A stretch of DNA of 6,847 nt from an uncultured Eubacteriales bacterium (GTDB taxonomy: Bacteria; Bacillota; Clostridia; Oscillospirales; Oscillospiraceae), in contig USIH01000117.1 of NCBI GenBank assembly GCA_900554705.1, positions 1 to 6,847 of the forward strand, given 5' to 3'. Every line of letters starts with the position of its first letter. Within the stretch, counting starts at the first letter, position 1. A program made the translations under genes and the position numbers. Below the pieces are notes generated by a model. That model saw nothing but the letters and a program-made list of their open reading frames with translations, searched no databases and was not told the origin of the DNA. Of the stretch, positions 1 through 6,355 are shown piece after piece.

Positions 1-445
1 GCATCAGCTCGCGAGAGTCAATCACCCAGGCGCGTTCGCCCCAGTACTGCGCCCAACGCTGCGCGGTGGCGGTACGTGCCGCCTCCGAGGTGTCGTCCAG
101 GTACAGGTGCACGGCGCGCGGTTCACCGGCGGTCATTGCGATGTTGCGGGTCAGCTCCTCCACGCCGGAGTAGTCGATGCGCTGGTGCTCGGGCACGTTC
201 ACCATGCCGTGATCGGCGGTCACGAAGAGTGCCGCCCACGCGGGGGCGCGCTCCGCCAGACGCTTCAGAGCCGAGTTCAGTTCCTCCAGCTGTTGCAACC
301 ATTCGTCGCTGCCCACGCCGTAGCGGTGGCCCGCCGCGTCAATCTCTCCCCAGTACAGGTACACGGTGGTCGGGGTGCGGCTGGAGAGCGCCTCCAGGGC
401 GTAGGTGACGCGGGCGTTATAGCCGACGGCATCCACAAAGTCGCA
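1..445 (-). other. C-terminal segment of an alkaline-phosphatase-superfamily / nucleotide pyrophosphatase-like phosphodiesterase
   Basis: This is the foreign part of the hybrid frame that begins as lplA (residues about 293-440, running off the left edge). Seen: LVYLYW-like strand followed by GEIDAAGHRYG (326-335) and FVTADHGMVNVP (366-377). These match the D-x-x-GH and DHGM metal-binding motifs of the type I phosphodiesterase/nucleotide pyrophosphatase family (PF01663), followed by GEPRAVHLYLDD (399-410), a pattern I associate with actinobacterial members. The family hydrolyses phosphodiester or phosphomonoester bonds using two metal ions. The N-terminal half with the nucleophile is missing. 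Valine is almost always GTG here, whereas the adjoining lplA part favours GTC, which suggests another genome. Family assignment is good; substrate and source organism are not determinable. Confidence 0.75.
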
Positions 446-1321
446 GCCGCGCAGCGCCGCCTCCACCCGCGCCGAAAGCGTCTCGTCGAGCGCGTCGGTA
501 TAGACGCAAAGGTCGCTGACGACGCCCTGCGAAACGGAAAACTCCAGCGTGACCTCGCCCCAAGAAAAACGATCCTCCAGCGAAAGGTCGAACGGCCTGC
601 GCCTGCCGTAGAGCCACTCGGGGTCGGCAAAGTCGCTGCGCAGCTGCGCGAGCACCTCCGGCTCCTGCGGCACGTAAAGCTCCGCCGCGCCGCCGTAGAC
701 CTCGGAGAAGGCGGAGACCAGCCGCGCGCGCAGCGCCTCGACCGTGAGCCGTGGCGCAAGCGTGCGCAGGTTGACCACGCGCGAGCGCACCGAGCTGACG
801 CCCTTTGCCCGCAGCTTCTGCGCGGAGGGGCGGAGGTAGCGTGAGAGCTTCTCCATGTCCACATCGACCAGAAGCGTGCCGTGGTGCACCGCCTTGGCAT
901 CCGTCTCCAAAAACGCGTTGCCGGAAAACTTCAGTCCGCCTGCCAGAAGGTCGTTGCGGCCGGAACGCTCCGCCGCGATGCCGAAGTCGGCAAGGGCGCG
1001 CACGATGACGTCGGACTGACGGGCGACGCTGTAGTCCTCCTTGCCGACGACGAAGGTGAAGTTCAGGTTGCCCAGATCGTGGAAGACCGCGCCGCCGCCC
1101 GACGGACGGCGCGCCAGCAGGCCGCCCTCCTGCTCCAAAAGCGCCGTGCGGCACTCGCGGAAGGCGTTCTGGTTGCGGCCGATGACGACGGTGTTTCGGT
1201 TCTGCCAGAGGTAGAGGATACAGGCGCCCTCGGGCAGGCGCCGGAGCAGATAGCGCTCCAGCGCCAGATTTTCATACGGGTCCGTGCCGCCCGCGTGCAG
1301 GTAATAGAGCTTACGAATCAT
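1..1321 (-). CDS. lplA: Lipoate-protein ligase A, C-terminus replaced in frame by a phosphodiesterase fragment (chimeric, partial at left edge)
   Basis: Residues 1 to about 292 are a lipoate-protein ligase, a cytoplasmic enzyme that activates free lipoate with ATP and transfers it to the lipoyl lysine of carrier proteins such as GcvH. Seen: the N-terminal DPYENLALERYLL (14-26), the RRPSGGGAVFHDLGN nucleotide/lipoate loop (71-85), the NDLLAGGLKFSGNA block with the expected catalytic lysine K131 (123-136), HHGTLLVDVD (146-155), and the start of the C-terminal accessory domain (RFSWGEVTLEF, 251-261). The ATG at 1321 overlaps the end of gcvPB by 11 bases and has no clear ribosome binding site, so translation is probably coupled to gcvPB. 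From about residue 293 the frame stops resembling LplA and continues, without a stop, into an unrelated phosphodiesterase that leaves the window. A family member would be expected to end roughly 35-40 residues after the join. The ligase call is firm; the hybrid is probably an artefact. Confidence 0.9.
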   Translation of the reverse strand, partial: MIRKLYYLHAGGTDPYENLALERYLLRRLPEGACILYLWQNRNTVVIGRNQNAFRECRTALLEQEGGLLARRPSGGGAVFHDLGNLNFTFVVGKEDYSVARQSDVIVRALADFGIAAERSGRNDLLAGGLKFSGNAFLETDAKAVHHGTLLVDVDMEKLSRYLRPSAQKLRAKGVSSVRSRVVNLRTLAPRLTVEALRARLVSAFSEVYGGAAELYVPQEPEVLAQLRSDFADPEWLYGRRRPFDLSLEDRFSWGEVTLEFSVSQGVVSDLCVYTDALDETLSARVEAALRGCDFVDAVGYNARVTYALEALSSRTPTTVYLYWGEIDAAGHRYGVGSDEWLQQLEELNSALKRLAERAPAWAALFVTADHGMVNVPEHQRIDYSGVEELTRNIAMTAGEPRAVHLYLDDTSEAARTATAQRWAQYWGERAWVIDSRELM

Positions 1322-2741
1322 ACGTGTAACGCAGCACGGGCGTTCTTGCCGCCTGCACCTCGTCCAGACGGCGCACGGGCGTGTGCACGGGCGCGGCGTG
1401 AAGCGCCTCGGGATCCTCGTGCGCCAGACGCGCAAGCTCCTTCAGGACGGCGACGACCTCGTCCATGGTCTGCTTGGACTCCGTTTCGGTCGGCTCGACC
1501 ATCAGCGCCTCGTGGACGATGAGCGGGAAGTACATCGTGGGCGGGTGGATGCCGCGGTCGATCAGTCCCTTGGCGATATCGAGCGCGCTGACGCCCGTTT
1601 CCTTTTTGAGGCGCTCAAGCGTCATGACAAACTCGTGCATACAGAAGCCGTCGTGCGCCATGTCGTAGGTGTCGCGCAGGCAGGCCATCATGTAGTTGGC
1701 GTTGAGCACGGCGTTCCTGCCGACCTGCGCGACGCCCTGCGCGCCGAGCGTGGTCAGATAGGTCAGCGCCTTTACAACGACGGTGAAGTTGCCGAAGAAA
1801 TCACGCACGCGCCCGATGGAGTGCGCCGGTGTGCGCAGCGCGTAGCCCTCGGGCGTCTGCACGGGCATCGGCCCGGGCAGGAAGTCCTCCAGAAACGCCT
1901 TGCAGCCGACGGGACCGGACCCGGGACCGCCGCCGCCGTGCGGCGTGGCGAAGGATTTGTGCAGGTTCAGGTGGATGCAGTCAAAGCCCATGTCGCCGGG
2001 GCGCACCACGCCCATCACGGCGTTGAGGTTGGCACCGTCGTAGTAGCACAGGCCGCCCGCCTCGTGGACGATCCGGGTGATGCGCAGGATGTTGCGGTCG
2101 AAGATGCCGAGCGTGTTGGGATTTGTGAGCATCAGACCCGCCGTCTGCGGGCCGACGGCGGCGCGCAGCGCCTCCAAGTCAACACAGCCGTCCGGCGCGG
2201 AGGGGATGTTGACCACGCGGAAGCCCGCCATGACCGCCGAGGCGGGATTGGTGCCGTGGGCGGAGTCGGGCACGATGATCTCCGTGCGCGCCGTGTCGCC
2301 TCGATGCAGATGGTAGGCCTTGATCAGCAGCAGACCCGTAAATTCGCCGTGCGCACCCGCGGCGGGCTGGAAGGTCATGCGGTCCATGCCCGTGATGCTG
2401 CAAAGCAGCCGTTCGGCGCGGCAGAAGACCTCCAACGCGCCCTGCGCATCCTGCACGGGCTGCAGGGGGTGCAGCTGCGTGAAGGCGGGCAGCGCGGCGA
2501 TCTCCTCGTCGATCTTGGGGTTATATTTCATGGTGCAGGAGCCGAGCGGGTAGAAGCCGTCGTTCATGCCGTGGACGCGGTTGGAAAGCGCGGTATAGTG
2601 CCGCATCAGCTCGTTTTCGCTGACATGGGGCAGGCGCGGCGGCGTGGAGCGCGTGCGGGGGAGCGTGACCTCCGGCACGTCGCACGGCGGCAGCAGCGAC
2701 AGTCCGCGGCCGGACGCGCCAAGCGCAAAGATCGTCTTCAT
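1311..2741 (-). CDS. gcvPB: Glycine dehydrogenase (decarboxylating) subunit 2, P protein
   Basis: This 476-residue protein is the PLP-binding half of the split glycine decarboxylase found in Firmicutes, archaea and thermophiles. With GcvPA it decarboxylates glycine and loads the aminomethyl group onto lipoyl-GcvH in the cytoplasm. Seen: MNDGFYPLGSCTMKYNP (59-75), QPAAGAHGEFTGLL (125-138), DSAHGTNPASA (159-169), NPNTLGIFD (207-215), YYDGANLNA (233-241) and LHKSFATPHGGGGPGSGPVG (260-279), where K262 is the expected Schiff-base lysine. The start at 2741 is chosen over an upstream in-frame start near 3302 because an AAGGAGGTG ribosome binding site (2755-2747) lies five bases ahead and because the product then has normal family length. 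It overlaps the gcvPA stop by four bases (ATGA), a sign of translational coupling and matched subunit supply. Its own 3' end overlaps the lplA start. Nothing appears broken or missing. Confidence 0.98.
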   Translation of the reverse strand: MKTIFALGASGRGLSLLPPCDVPEVTLPRTRSTPPRLPHVSENELMRHYTALSNRVHGMNDGFYPLGSCTMKYNPKIDEEIAALPAFTQLHPLQPVQDAQGALEVFCRAERLLCSITGMDRMTFQPAAGAHGEFTGLLLIKAYHLHRGDTARTEIIVPDSAHGTNPASAVMAGFRVVNIPSAPDGCVDLEALRAAVGPQTAGLMLTNPNTLGIFDRNILRITRIVHEAGGLCYYDGANLNAVMGVVRPGDMGFDCIHLNLHKSFATPHGGGGPGSGPVGCKAFLEDFLPGPMPVQTPEGYALRTPAHSIGRVRDFFGNFTVVVKALTYLTTLGAQGVAQVGRNAVLNANYMMACLRDTYDMAHDGFCMHEFVMTLERLKKETGVSALDIAKGLIDRGIHPPTMYFPLIVHEALMVEPTETESKQTMDEVVAVLKELARLAHEDPEALHAAPVHTPVRRLDEVQAARTPVLRYTYDS

Positions 2742-4045
2742 TTCGCCACCTCCTTCAGCAGCTCCACCGCGCGGTCGAGCTGCGCCTTGGTCACGACCTC
2801 CGTGACGCACCAGAGAATGCCGCCCTCCACGGGAAGCCCGCCGAGAATGCCGTTCTCGCCGAGCACGCGCAGGGCATCCTGCACGCAGGGGCATTCGGTC
2901 AAAAATTCGTGGAAGAACGCGCCGTCGTAGCGGCGCTTCCAGCCCAGCTCCGCTTCCAGACGCGCGGCGAGATAGTGCGCCTTGGAGACGCACAGCGTCG
3001 CCGCCTGACGCAGGCCGTCCGCGCCCATGGCCGCAAGGTAAGCGCCTGCGGTCAGCGCGCAGAGCTGCTCGTTCGAGCAGATGTTCGACGACGCCTTTTC
3101 GCGCCGGATGTGCTGCTCGCGCGCCGAGAGGGTCAGTACGTAGCCGGTCTTTCCCTCGACGTCCGTCGTCTTGCCGACGATACGCCCCGGCAGCTTGCGC
3201 ATCATTGCCTGCGTTGCGGTCATGAAGCCGAGATAGGGACCGCCGAAGGCGGTGTCCAGTCCGAGAGGCTGCCCTTCGCCGACGGCGATGTCCGCGCCGC
3301 ACTGCGCGGGCGTTTCCATCAGGGCAAGCGCGATGGGGTTGACGCCCATGACGAGCTTCGCGCCCGCCGCGTGGGTGATCTGCGCGAGCGCCTCGGCGTC
3401 CTCGAAGAGGCCGTAGTAGTTCGGCTGCTGGAAGTAGAAGCAGGCGCCGTCCGCGCCGAGCAGGGCGCGCAGCGCCTCGGGGTCGGTCCTGCCGTCCTTC
3501 GCGGGGACGGTGATCAGCTCCGTGCCGGAGCCGAAGCAGTAGGTCTGCATGACCTGCCGCACCTGCGGGTCGGCGCAGGCGGAGACGTAGGCCTTCGTGC
3601 GCTTACGGTCGCGGCACATGGTGATCGACTCGGCCGCCGCCGTGCCGCCGTCGTAGACGCCCGCGTTGGAGACGTCCATGCCGGTCAGCTCGCAGAGCAT
3701 CGTCTGATATTCAAAGACCGCCTGCAAGATGCCCTGACTGATCTCGGCCTGATAGGGCGTGTAGGCGGTGACAAACTCCTCGCGGGAGCAGACGGCCTTG
3801 ACCGCAGCGGGGATGAAGTGGCGGTAGCTGCCCGCGCCGCGCAGGCAGACCGGATAGACGCGGTTTTTCTGCGCGACGGCCTGCATGAGCTGACGGGTCT
3901 CCAGCTCGCTCTTCCCGTCGGGCAGGTCGGGCAGGGAAAGCATCTCCTGCGGAACGTCGCGATAGAGGTCATCGACGCTCTGCGCGCCGATGACCTTCAG
4001 CATCTCTTCGCGTTCCGCCGGAGTCGTCGGAACATAGGAGCCCAT
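2738..4045 (-). CDS. gcvPA: Glycine dehydrogenase (decarboxylating) subunit 1, P protein
   Basis: This 435-residue protein is the N-terminal-type half of the heteromeric glycine decarboxylase; it assembles with GcvPB and shares the fold-type I transferase architecture but does not carry the PLP lysine. Seen: YVPTTPAEREEML at the N-terminus, RGAGSYRHFIPAAV (69-82), AYTPYQAEISQGILQAVFEYQ (94-114), SNAGVYDGGTAAAE (126-139), FQQPNYYGLFED (205-216), GEGQPLGLDTAFGGPYLGFM (256-275) and REQHIRREKASSNICSNEQ (309-327), all typical of GcvPA. The start at 4045 is preferred over an upstream in-frame ATG at 4135 because family homology begins here, a GAGGAG ribosome binding site (4062-4057) lies eight bases ahead, and the longer form would read through most of the end of gcvH. 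The gap to the gcvH stop is two bases. Its last codons also form the ribosome binding site of gcvPB. Confidence 0.98.
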   Translation of the reverse strand: MGSYVPTTPAEREEMLKVIGAQSVDDLYRDVPQEMLSLPDLPDGKSELETRQLMQAVAQKNRVYPVCLRGAGSYRHFIPAAVKAVCSREEFVTAYTPYQAEISQGILQAVFEYQTMLCELTGMDVSNAGVYDGGTAAAESITMCRDRKRTKAYVSACADPQVRQVMQTYCFGSGTELITVPAKDGRTDPEALRALLGADGACFYFQQPNYYGLFEDAEALAQITHAAGAKLVMGVNPIALALMETPAQCGADIAVGEGQPLGLDTAFGGPYLGFMTATQAMMRKLPGRIVGKTTDVEGKTGYVLTLSAREQHIRREKASSNICSNEQLCALTAGAYLAAMGADGLRQAATLCVSKAHYLAARLEAELGWKRRYDGAFFHEFLTECPCVQDALRVLGENGILGGLPVEGGILWCVTEVVTKAQLDRAVELLKEVAK

Positions 4046-4047
4046 GG

Positions 4048-4428
4048 TCACTGCTCCTCCTCGACAAAGCGCTGATACTGCCCCGCGTCCATCAGCGCGT
4101 CCTGTCCGCTGACGTCCTTGAGCTTGAAGATCCATGCCTCATACGGCTCGCTGTTGAGCAGCTCCGGCGCGTCCTCCAGCGCCTCATTGACGGCGCAGAC
4201 CGTGCCGTTGACCGGACTCATGACATCGGAGACCGCCTTGACCGACTCGACGTCGCAGGCCGTGTCGCCCGCGGTGAGGGTGTCGTCCGGCGCGGGGAGA
4301 TTGACGAAGACAAGGTCGCCCAGCGCGTCCTGCGCGTAGTCGGTGATGCCGACCAGAGCGGTGCCGTCGTCGAGCATCTTGACCCATTCGTGATCCTTGG
4401 AATACAGCAGTTCAGACGGGAAATTCAT
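4048..4428 (-). CDS. gcvH: Glycine cleavage system H protein, lipoyl carrier
   Basis: This 126-residue protein has the normal length for GcvH, the mobile carrier that shuttles the aminomethyl group between P protein, T protein and L protein on a lipoyl arm. Seen: LLYSKDHEWVK at the N-terminus (7-17), VGITDYAQDALGDLVFVNLP (26-45), and the lipoylation site DVESVKAVSDVMSPVNG (59-75), with K64 as the modified lysine. LLNSEPYEAWIFKLK follows near the C-terminus, the usual end of the fold. The C-terminal tail is rich in glutamate. The start is supported by a GAGGAGG ribosome binding site (4443-4437) eight bases upstream and by the family N-terminus. It lies 21 bases after gcvT and two bases before gcvPA. 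The presence of lplA in the same operon suggests K64 is at least partly lipoylated from scavenged lipoate. Confidence 0.98.
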   Translation of the reverse strand: MNFPSELLYSKDHEWVKMLDDGTALVGITDYAQDALGDLVFVNLPAPDDTLTAGDTACDVESVKAVSDVMSPVNGTVCAVNEALEDAPELLNSEPYEAWIFKLKDVSGQDALMDAGQYQRFVEEEQ

Positions 4429-4449
4429 TGTGTGATCCTCCTCAAAAAA

Positions 4450-5673
4450 TTAAATGGTTTCGTTGTTGACGATCGGATGTACATAGGGCGGCAGATCCTG
4501 CCGGATGTGGCGCGAGACGATGCGCGCCGGCACGCGCTTGCCGCGAATATCGACCTCGACCGTGTCGTTCGGGCAGATCGTGCAGTCCAGAAGGGCAAAG
4601 CCGATGGAGCGCTTTGCGGTCTTGGTAAGGTCGGGCTGCTCGGGGGTGAGGAAGTAGGGCACCATGGTGCCGCTGGTGACGTAGCCCACCGATTTCTCGC
4701 CCTGATAGATGTCAAAGCCGCTGCGCAGGACGCCTCGTCCCTCGAGCACGATGCCGAAAATACGGTAGGGCAGGTCGCCCGTTTTGCTGAAATCACCCGC
4801 ACGGTAGGCGGCTGCTGCCTTGGCCTGCGCCGCAAGGGCGGGCTTTCCGACAAAGTCGCCCTTCTCCTCCGCGAAGGAGACGGCAAATCGGGCGAGGGAA
4901 GCGGCAAAGAGCGGAATCCGGTTGGCGTGGGGGCCGAGTCCCATTTCGTGGCCGAAGAGCGGCAGCGACGCCTCCAGACGCAGCGTGTCGCGCGCGCCCA
5001 GACCCGTCGGATTCGCGCCCAGCGCGATCAGGCGATCCCAGAAATAGCGGGCGTCGGCGCTGTCGCAGTAAAGCTCGTAGCCGATCGGCTCGCCGGTGTA
5101 GCCCGTGCGCGAGAGGCGGACGGGTCTGCCCTCCATCGGCAGGGAGGCAAGCGCGTTTTTCTTCTGCGGCAGGGGAGCGCCGCCCGCAAGCGTCGCAAGC
5201 ATCGCCTCGGACTTTGGCCCCTGCACGGCAATGGCGGCATAGCGCGCGGAGACGTTCTCGATCGTGACGTCGAACCGCATTGCGGCAAGGGACAGGTAGG
5301 ACAGATCCGTTTCGATGTTCGCGGCGTTGATCACGAGAAGGTAGGTCTCCTCCTCGAAGCGGTAGAGATAGGCGTCGTCATATGCGCCGCCGCGGATGTC
5401 CGGCAGGATGCAGTACTGCGACTGCCCGACCGCGAGCGCCGCCGCGTTGCTCGAAAGCACATGCTGCAAAAACGCGAGGCGATCCTTGCCGCCGATCTCG
5501 ATGCGTCCCATGTGGGAAACGTCGAAGATGGCGCAGCCGCTGCGGCAGAGCAGATGCTCCGAGAGGATGCCGTGCGGATACTGGATCGGCATCTCCCAGC
5601 CGCCGAAGTCGACCAGCGTCGCGCCGGCGGCAACGTGCGCGTCATAAAGTACGGTTTGTTTCAGTTCTCCCAT
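4450..5673 (-). CDS. gcvT: Aminomethyltransferase, glycine cleavage system T protein
   Basis: This 407-residue protein transfers the methylene carbon from aminomethyl-lipoyl-GcvH to tetrahydrofolate and releases ammonia. Seen: ATLVDFGGWEMPIQYPHGIL (18-37), CAIFDVSHMGRIEI (47-60), AYDDAYLYR (98-106) with the acidic pair where the catalytic aspartate of GcvT sits, VINAANIETDL (114-124), TGYTGEPIGYEL (190-201) and GLGARDTLRLEASLPLFGHEM (224-244). The C-terminal barrel ends with a PPYVHPIV-like tail. It is longer than the roughly 365 residues of many GcvT proteins, but the conserved motifs are all in place and I see no frameshift. The start at 5673 is chosen because GGGAGG (5685-5680) lies six bases ahead and homology begins here; the in-frame extension to 5883 only translates the riboswitch. 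As the first gene behind the glycine riboswitch and terminator, it should be expressed when glycine is plentiful. Confidence 0.97.
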   Translation of the reverse strand: MGELKQTVLYDAHVAAGATLVDFGGWEMPIQYPHGILSEHLLCRSGCAIFDVSHMGRIEIGGKDRLAFLQHVLSSNAAALAVGQSQYCILPDIRGGAYDDAYLYRFEEETYLLVINAANIETDLSYLSLAAMRFDVTIENVSARYAAIAVQGPKSEAMLATLAGGAPLPQKKNALASLPMEGRPVRLSRTGYTGEPIGYELYCDSADARYFWDRLIALGANPTGLGARDTLRLEASLPLFGHEMGLGPHANRIPLFAASLARFAVSFAEEKGDFVGKPALAAQAKAAAAYRAGDFSKTGDLPYRIFGIVLEGRGVLRSGFDIYQGEKSVGYVTSGTMVPYFLTPEQPDLTKTAKRSIGFALLDCTICPNDTVEVDIRGKRVPARIVSRHIRQDLPPYVHPIVNNETI

Positions 5674-5679
5674 AAATGA

Positions 5680-5685
5680 CCTCCC
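5680..5685 (-). promoter_or_regulatory. Ribosome binding site of gcvT
   Basis: GGGAGG sits six bases before the gcvT ATG at 5673 and directly after the terminator U-run. It decides the gcvT start, because the in-frame codons further upstream are riboswitch sequence. The site follows the terminator rather than lying inside its stem, so control is expected at transcription and not by hiding this site. Confidence 0.9.
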
Positions 5686-5722
5686 AAAAAAATCAGAGCG
5701 CGCCAAAGCAAGGCGCGCTCTG
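5686..5722 (-). terminator. Intrinsic terminator of the glycine riboswitch
   Basis: On the minus strand CAGAGCGCGCC (5722-5712) and GGCGCGCTCTG (5704-5694) form a perfect 11-bp stem with a 7-base loop. An A and then seven T residues (5692-5686) follow. This is a textbook rho-independent terminator placed between the riboswitch and the gcvT ribosome binding site, so it works as the expression platform. The five bases CAGAG at its base are also needed to close aptamer 2, so ligand binding and termination compete. If CAGAG is taken away, only six pairs remain and the stem is moved about six bases from the U-run, which should abolish termination. Confidence 0.92.
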
Positions 5723-5880
5723 TTTGATCGACCTGAAAGATTCTCCCCGCAGGGATTGCTTCTTCGGTGCCGCGTGACGCGGCTTTCCAGAGTCCCGTCG
5801 GCAGTCAGTTCCGGAACCTGAGAGTTTCTGCGCGATCCCCTTCGGTGGCATTGCTGCGCTCTCCTGACTGCGTCATCCGG
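5718..5880 (-). ncRNA. Tandem glycine riboswitch (two aptamers), leader of the gcv operon
   Basis: Two glycine aptamers follow each other on the minus strand. Aptamer 1 has GGAGAG (5864-5859), a short GCA/TGC hairpin with a GCAA loop, CACCGAAGGGG and the return strand CTCTCAGG (5824-5817). An 8-bp stem, GCAGTCAG (5871-5864) with CTGACTGC (5808-5801), closes it. Aptamer 2 has CTCTGGAAAG (5792-5783), a CCGCG/CGCGG hairpin, CACCGAAGAAGCAA, a TCCC/GGGA hairpin, CTTTCAGG (5738-5731) and finally CAGAG (5722-5718), which closes on CTCTG. The CACCGAAG and CTYTCAGG cores match the known gcvT-type riboswitch. Leader bases just before aptamer 1 (CCGGATGA) and the linker (CCGACGGGA) could form the P0 kink-turn described for this class. 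Known members on gcv operons turn expression on with glycine, and the arrangement here agrees. Confidence 0.95.
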
Positions 5881-5900
5881 CAATATTCTGTTGCACTGTT

Positions 5901-5929
5901 AAAGTAACACAATAAAAGGAAAAAGTCAA
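5901..5929 (-). promoter_or_regulatory. Probable sigma-A type promoter of the gcv operon
   Basis: On the minus strand TTGACT (5929-5924) is followed after 17 bases by TACTTT (5906-5901), which is preceded by TG one base upstream, an extended -10 arrangement. The surroundings are AT-rich, in contrast to the GC-rich coding sequence. Transcription would start near 5894, giving a leader of about 220 nt that contains the whole riboswitch. The -10 box matches the consensus only partly, so the exact element is inferred from position and spacing. Confidence 0.6.
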
Positions 5930-5941
5930 TCGAAATTTTGG

Positions 5942-6355
5942 TTAAATTCCCATTTCTTTCCGTACCTCGCCAAAGCAGCGGATCGCAAGATCCAGCTCCT
6001 CGCGGGTGTGTCCGGCGGAGATCTGCGTGCGCACGCGGTCGCGTCCCTTGGGAACGACGGGGTAGCAGAAGCCCACGACATAGACGCCCTTTTCCAGCAT
6101 CCGGCGGGCAAATTCGCCCGCGACCTTCGGGTCGTAGAGCATGACGGGGACGATCGGGTGCTCGCCGGGCAGAAGATCGAAGCCCAGCGCCTCCATGCCC
6201 GCGCGGAAGTAGCGCGCGTTTTCGTGCACGCGGTCGCGCAGCTCGGTGGACTGCTCCAGCATACGGATGGTCTCCAGCGTGGCAGCGCAGATGGCGGGGG
6301 CAAGGGAGTTCGAGAAGAGGTAGGGGCGGCTGCGCTGGCGCAGCAGGTCGATGAT
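5942..6355 (-). other. kbl: C-terminal part of 2-amino-3-ketobutyrate CoA ligase (glycine C-acetyltransferase)
   Basis: About 137 residues match the C-terminal domain of Kbl, a PLP enzyme that splits 2-amino-3-ketobutyrate with CoA into glycine and acetyl-CoA. Seen: LLRQRSRPYLFSNSLAPAICAA after the join, RDRVHENARYFRAGMEALGFDLLPGEHPIVPVMLYD, VYVVGFCYPVVPKGRDRVRTQISAGHTREEL, and the usual end near EVRKEMGI. The domain carrying the Schiff-base lysine is absent because the frame switches to phosphofructokinase upstream. Codon choice resembles the gcv genes. Its place just upstream of a glycine-induced gcv operon, on the same strand, fits a threonine-to-glycine-to-C1 route, so an intact kbl probably stands here in the real genome. 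Closely related acyl-CoA 2-oxoamine synthases are a less likely alternative. No terminator is visible between its stop and the gcv promoter. Confidence 0.88.

Noticed and set aside
417..1154. Minus-strand open frames of 207 and 245 codons inside lplA
   Set aside because: They are alternative frames of the lplA coding sequence with Arg/Ala/Gly-rich translations and no motifs. The true frame is the one from 1321.
1383..2930. A 515-codon plus-strand open frame antisense to gcvPB and gcvPA
   Set aside because: It lies opposite well-conserved glycine decarboxylase genes, shows no recognisable motifs, and is the kind of antisense frame that GC-rich third positions keep open.
2742..3302. A long N-terminal extension of gcvPB
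   Set aside because: It runs through gcvPA in another frame. GcvPB homology and a strong ribosome binding site both place the start at 2741.
2909..4075. A 388-codon plus-strand open frame antisense to gcvPA
   Set aside because: Same reason: the minus strand encodes a complete GcvPA with all family motifs, and the antisense product resembles nothing.
4046..4135. A 30-residue N-terminal extension of gcvPA
   Set aside because: It overlaps the end of gcvH out of frame and is not family-like. The ATG at 4045 has a well-placed GAGGAG.
4390..5679. A 429-codon plus-strand open frame antisense to gcvT
   Set aside because: It is a shadow of gcvT, with no ribosome binding site and low-complexity Arg/Ala/Gly-rich translation without a known domain.
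5674..5883. A 70-residue N-terminal extension of gcvT
   Set aside because: It would translate the riboswitch and terminator. The ATG at 5673 has a good ribosome binding site and begins the conserved T-protein sequence.
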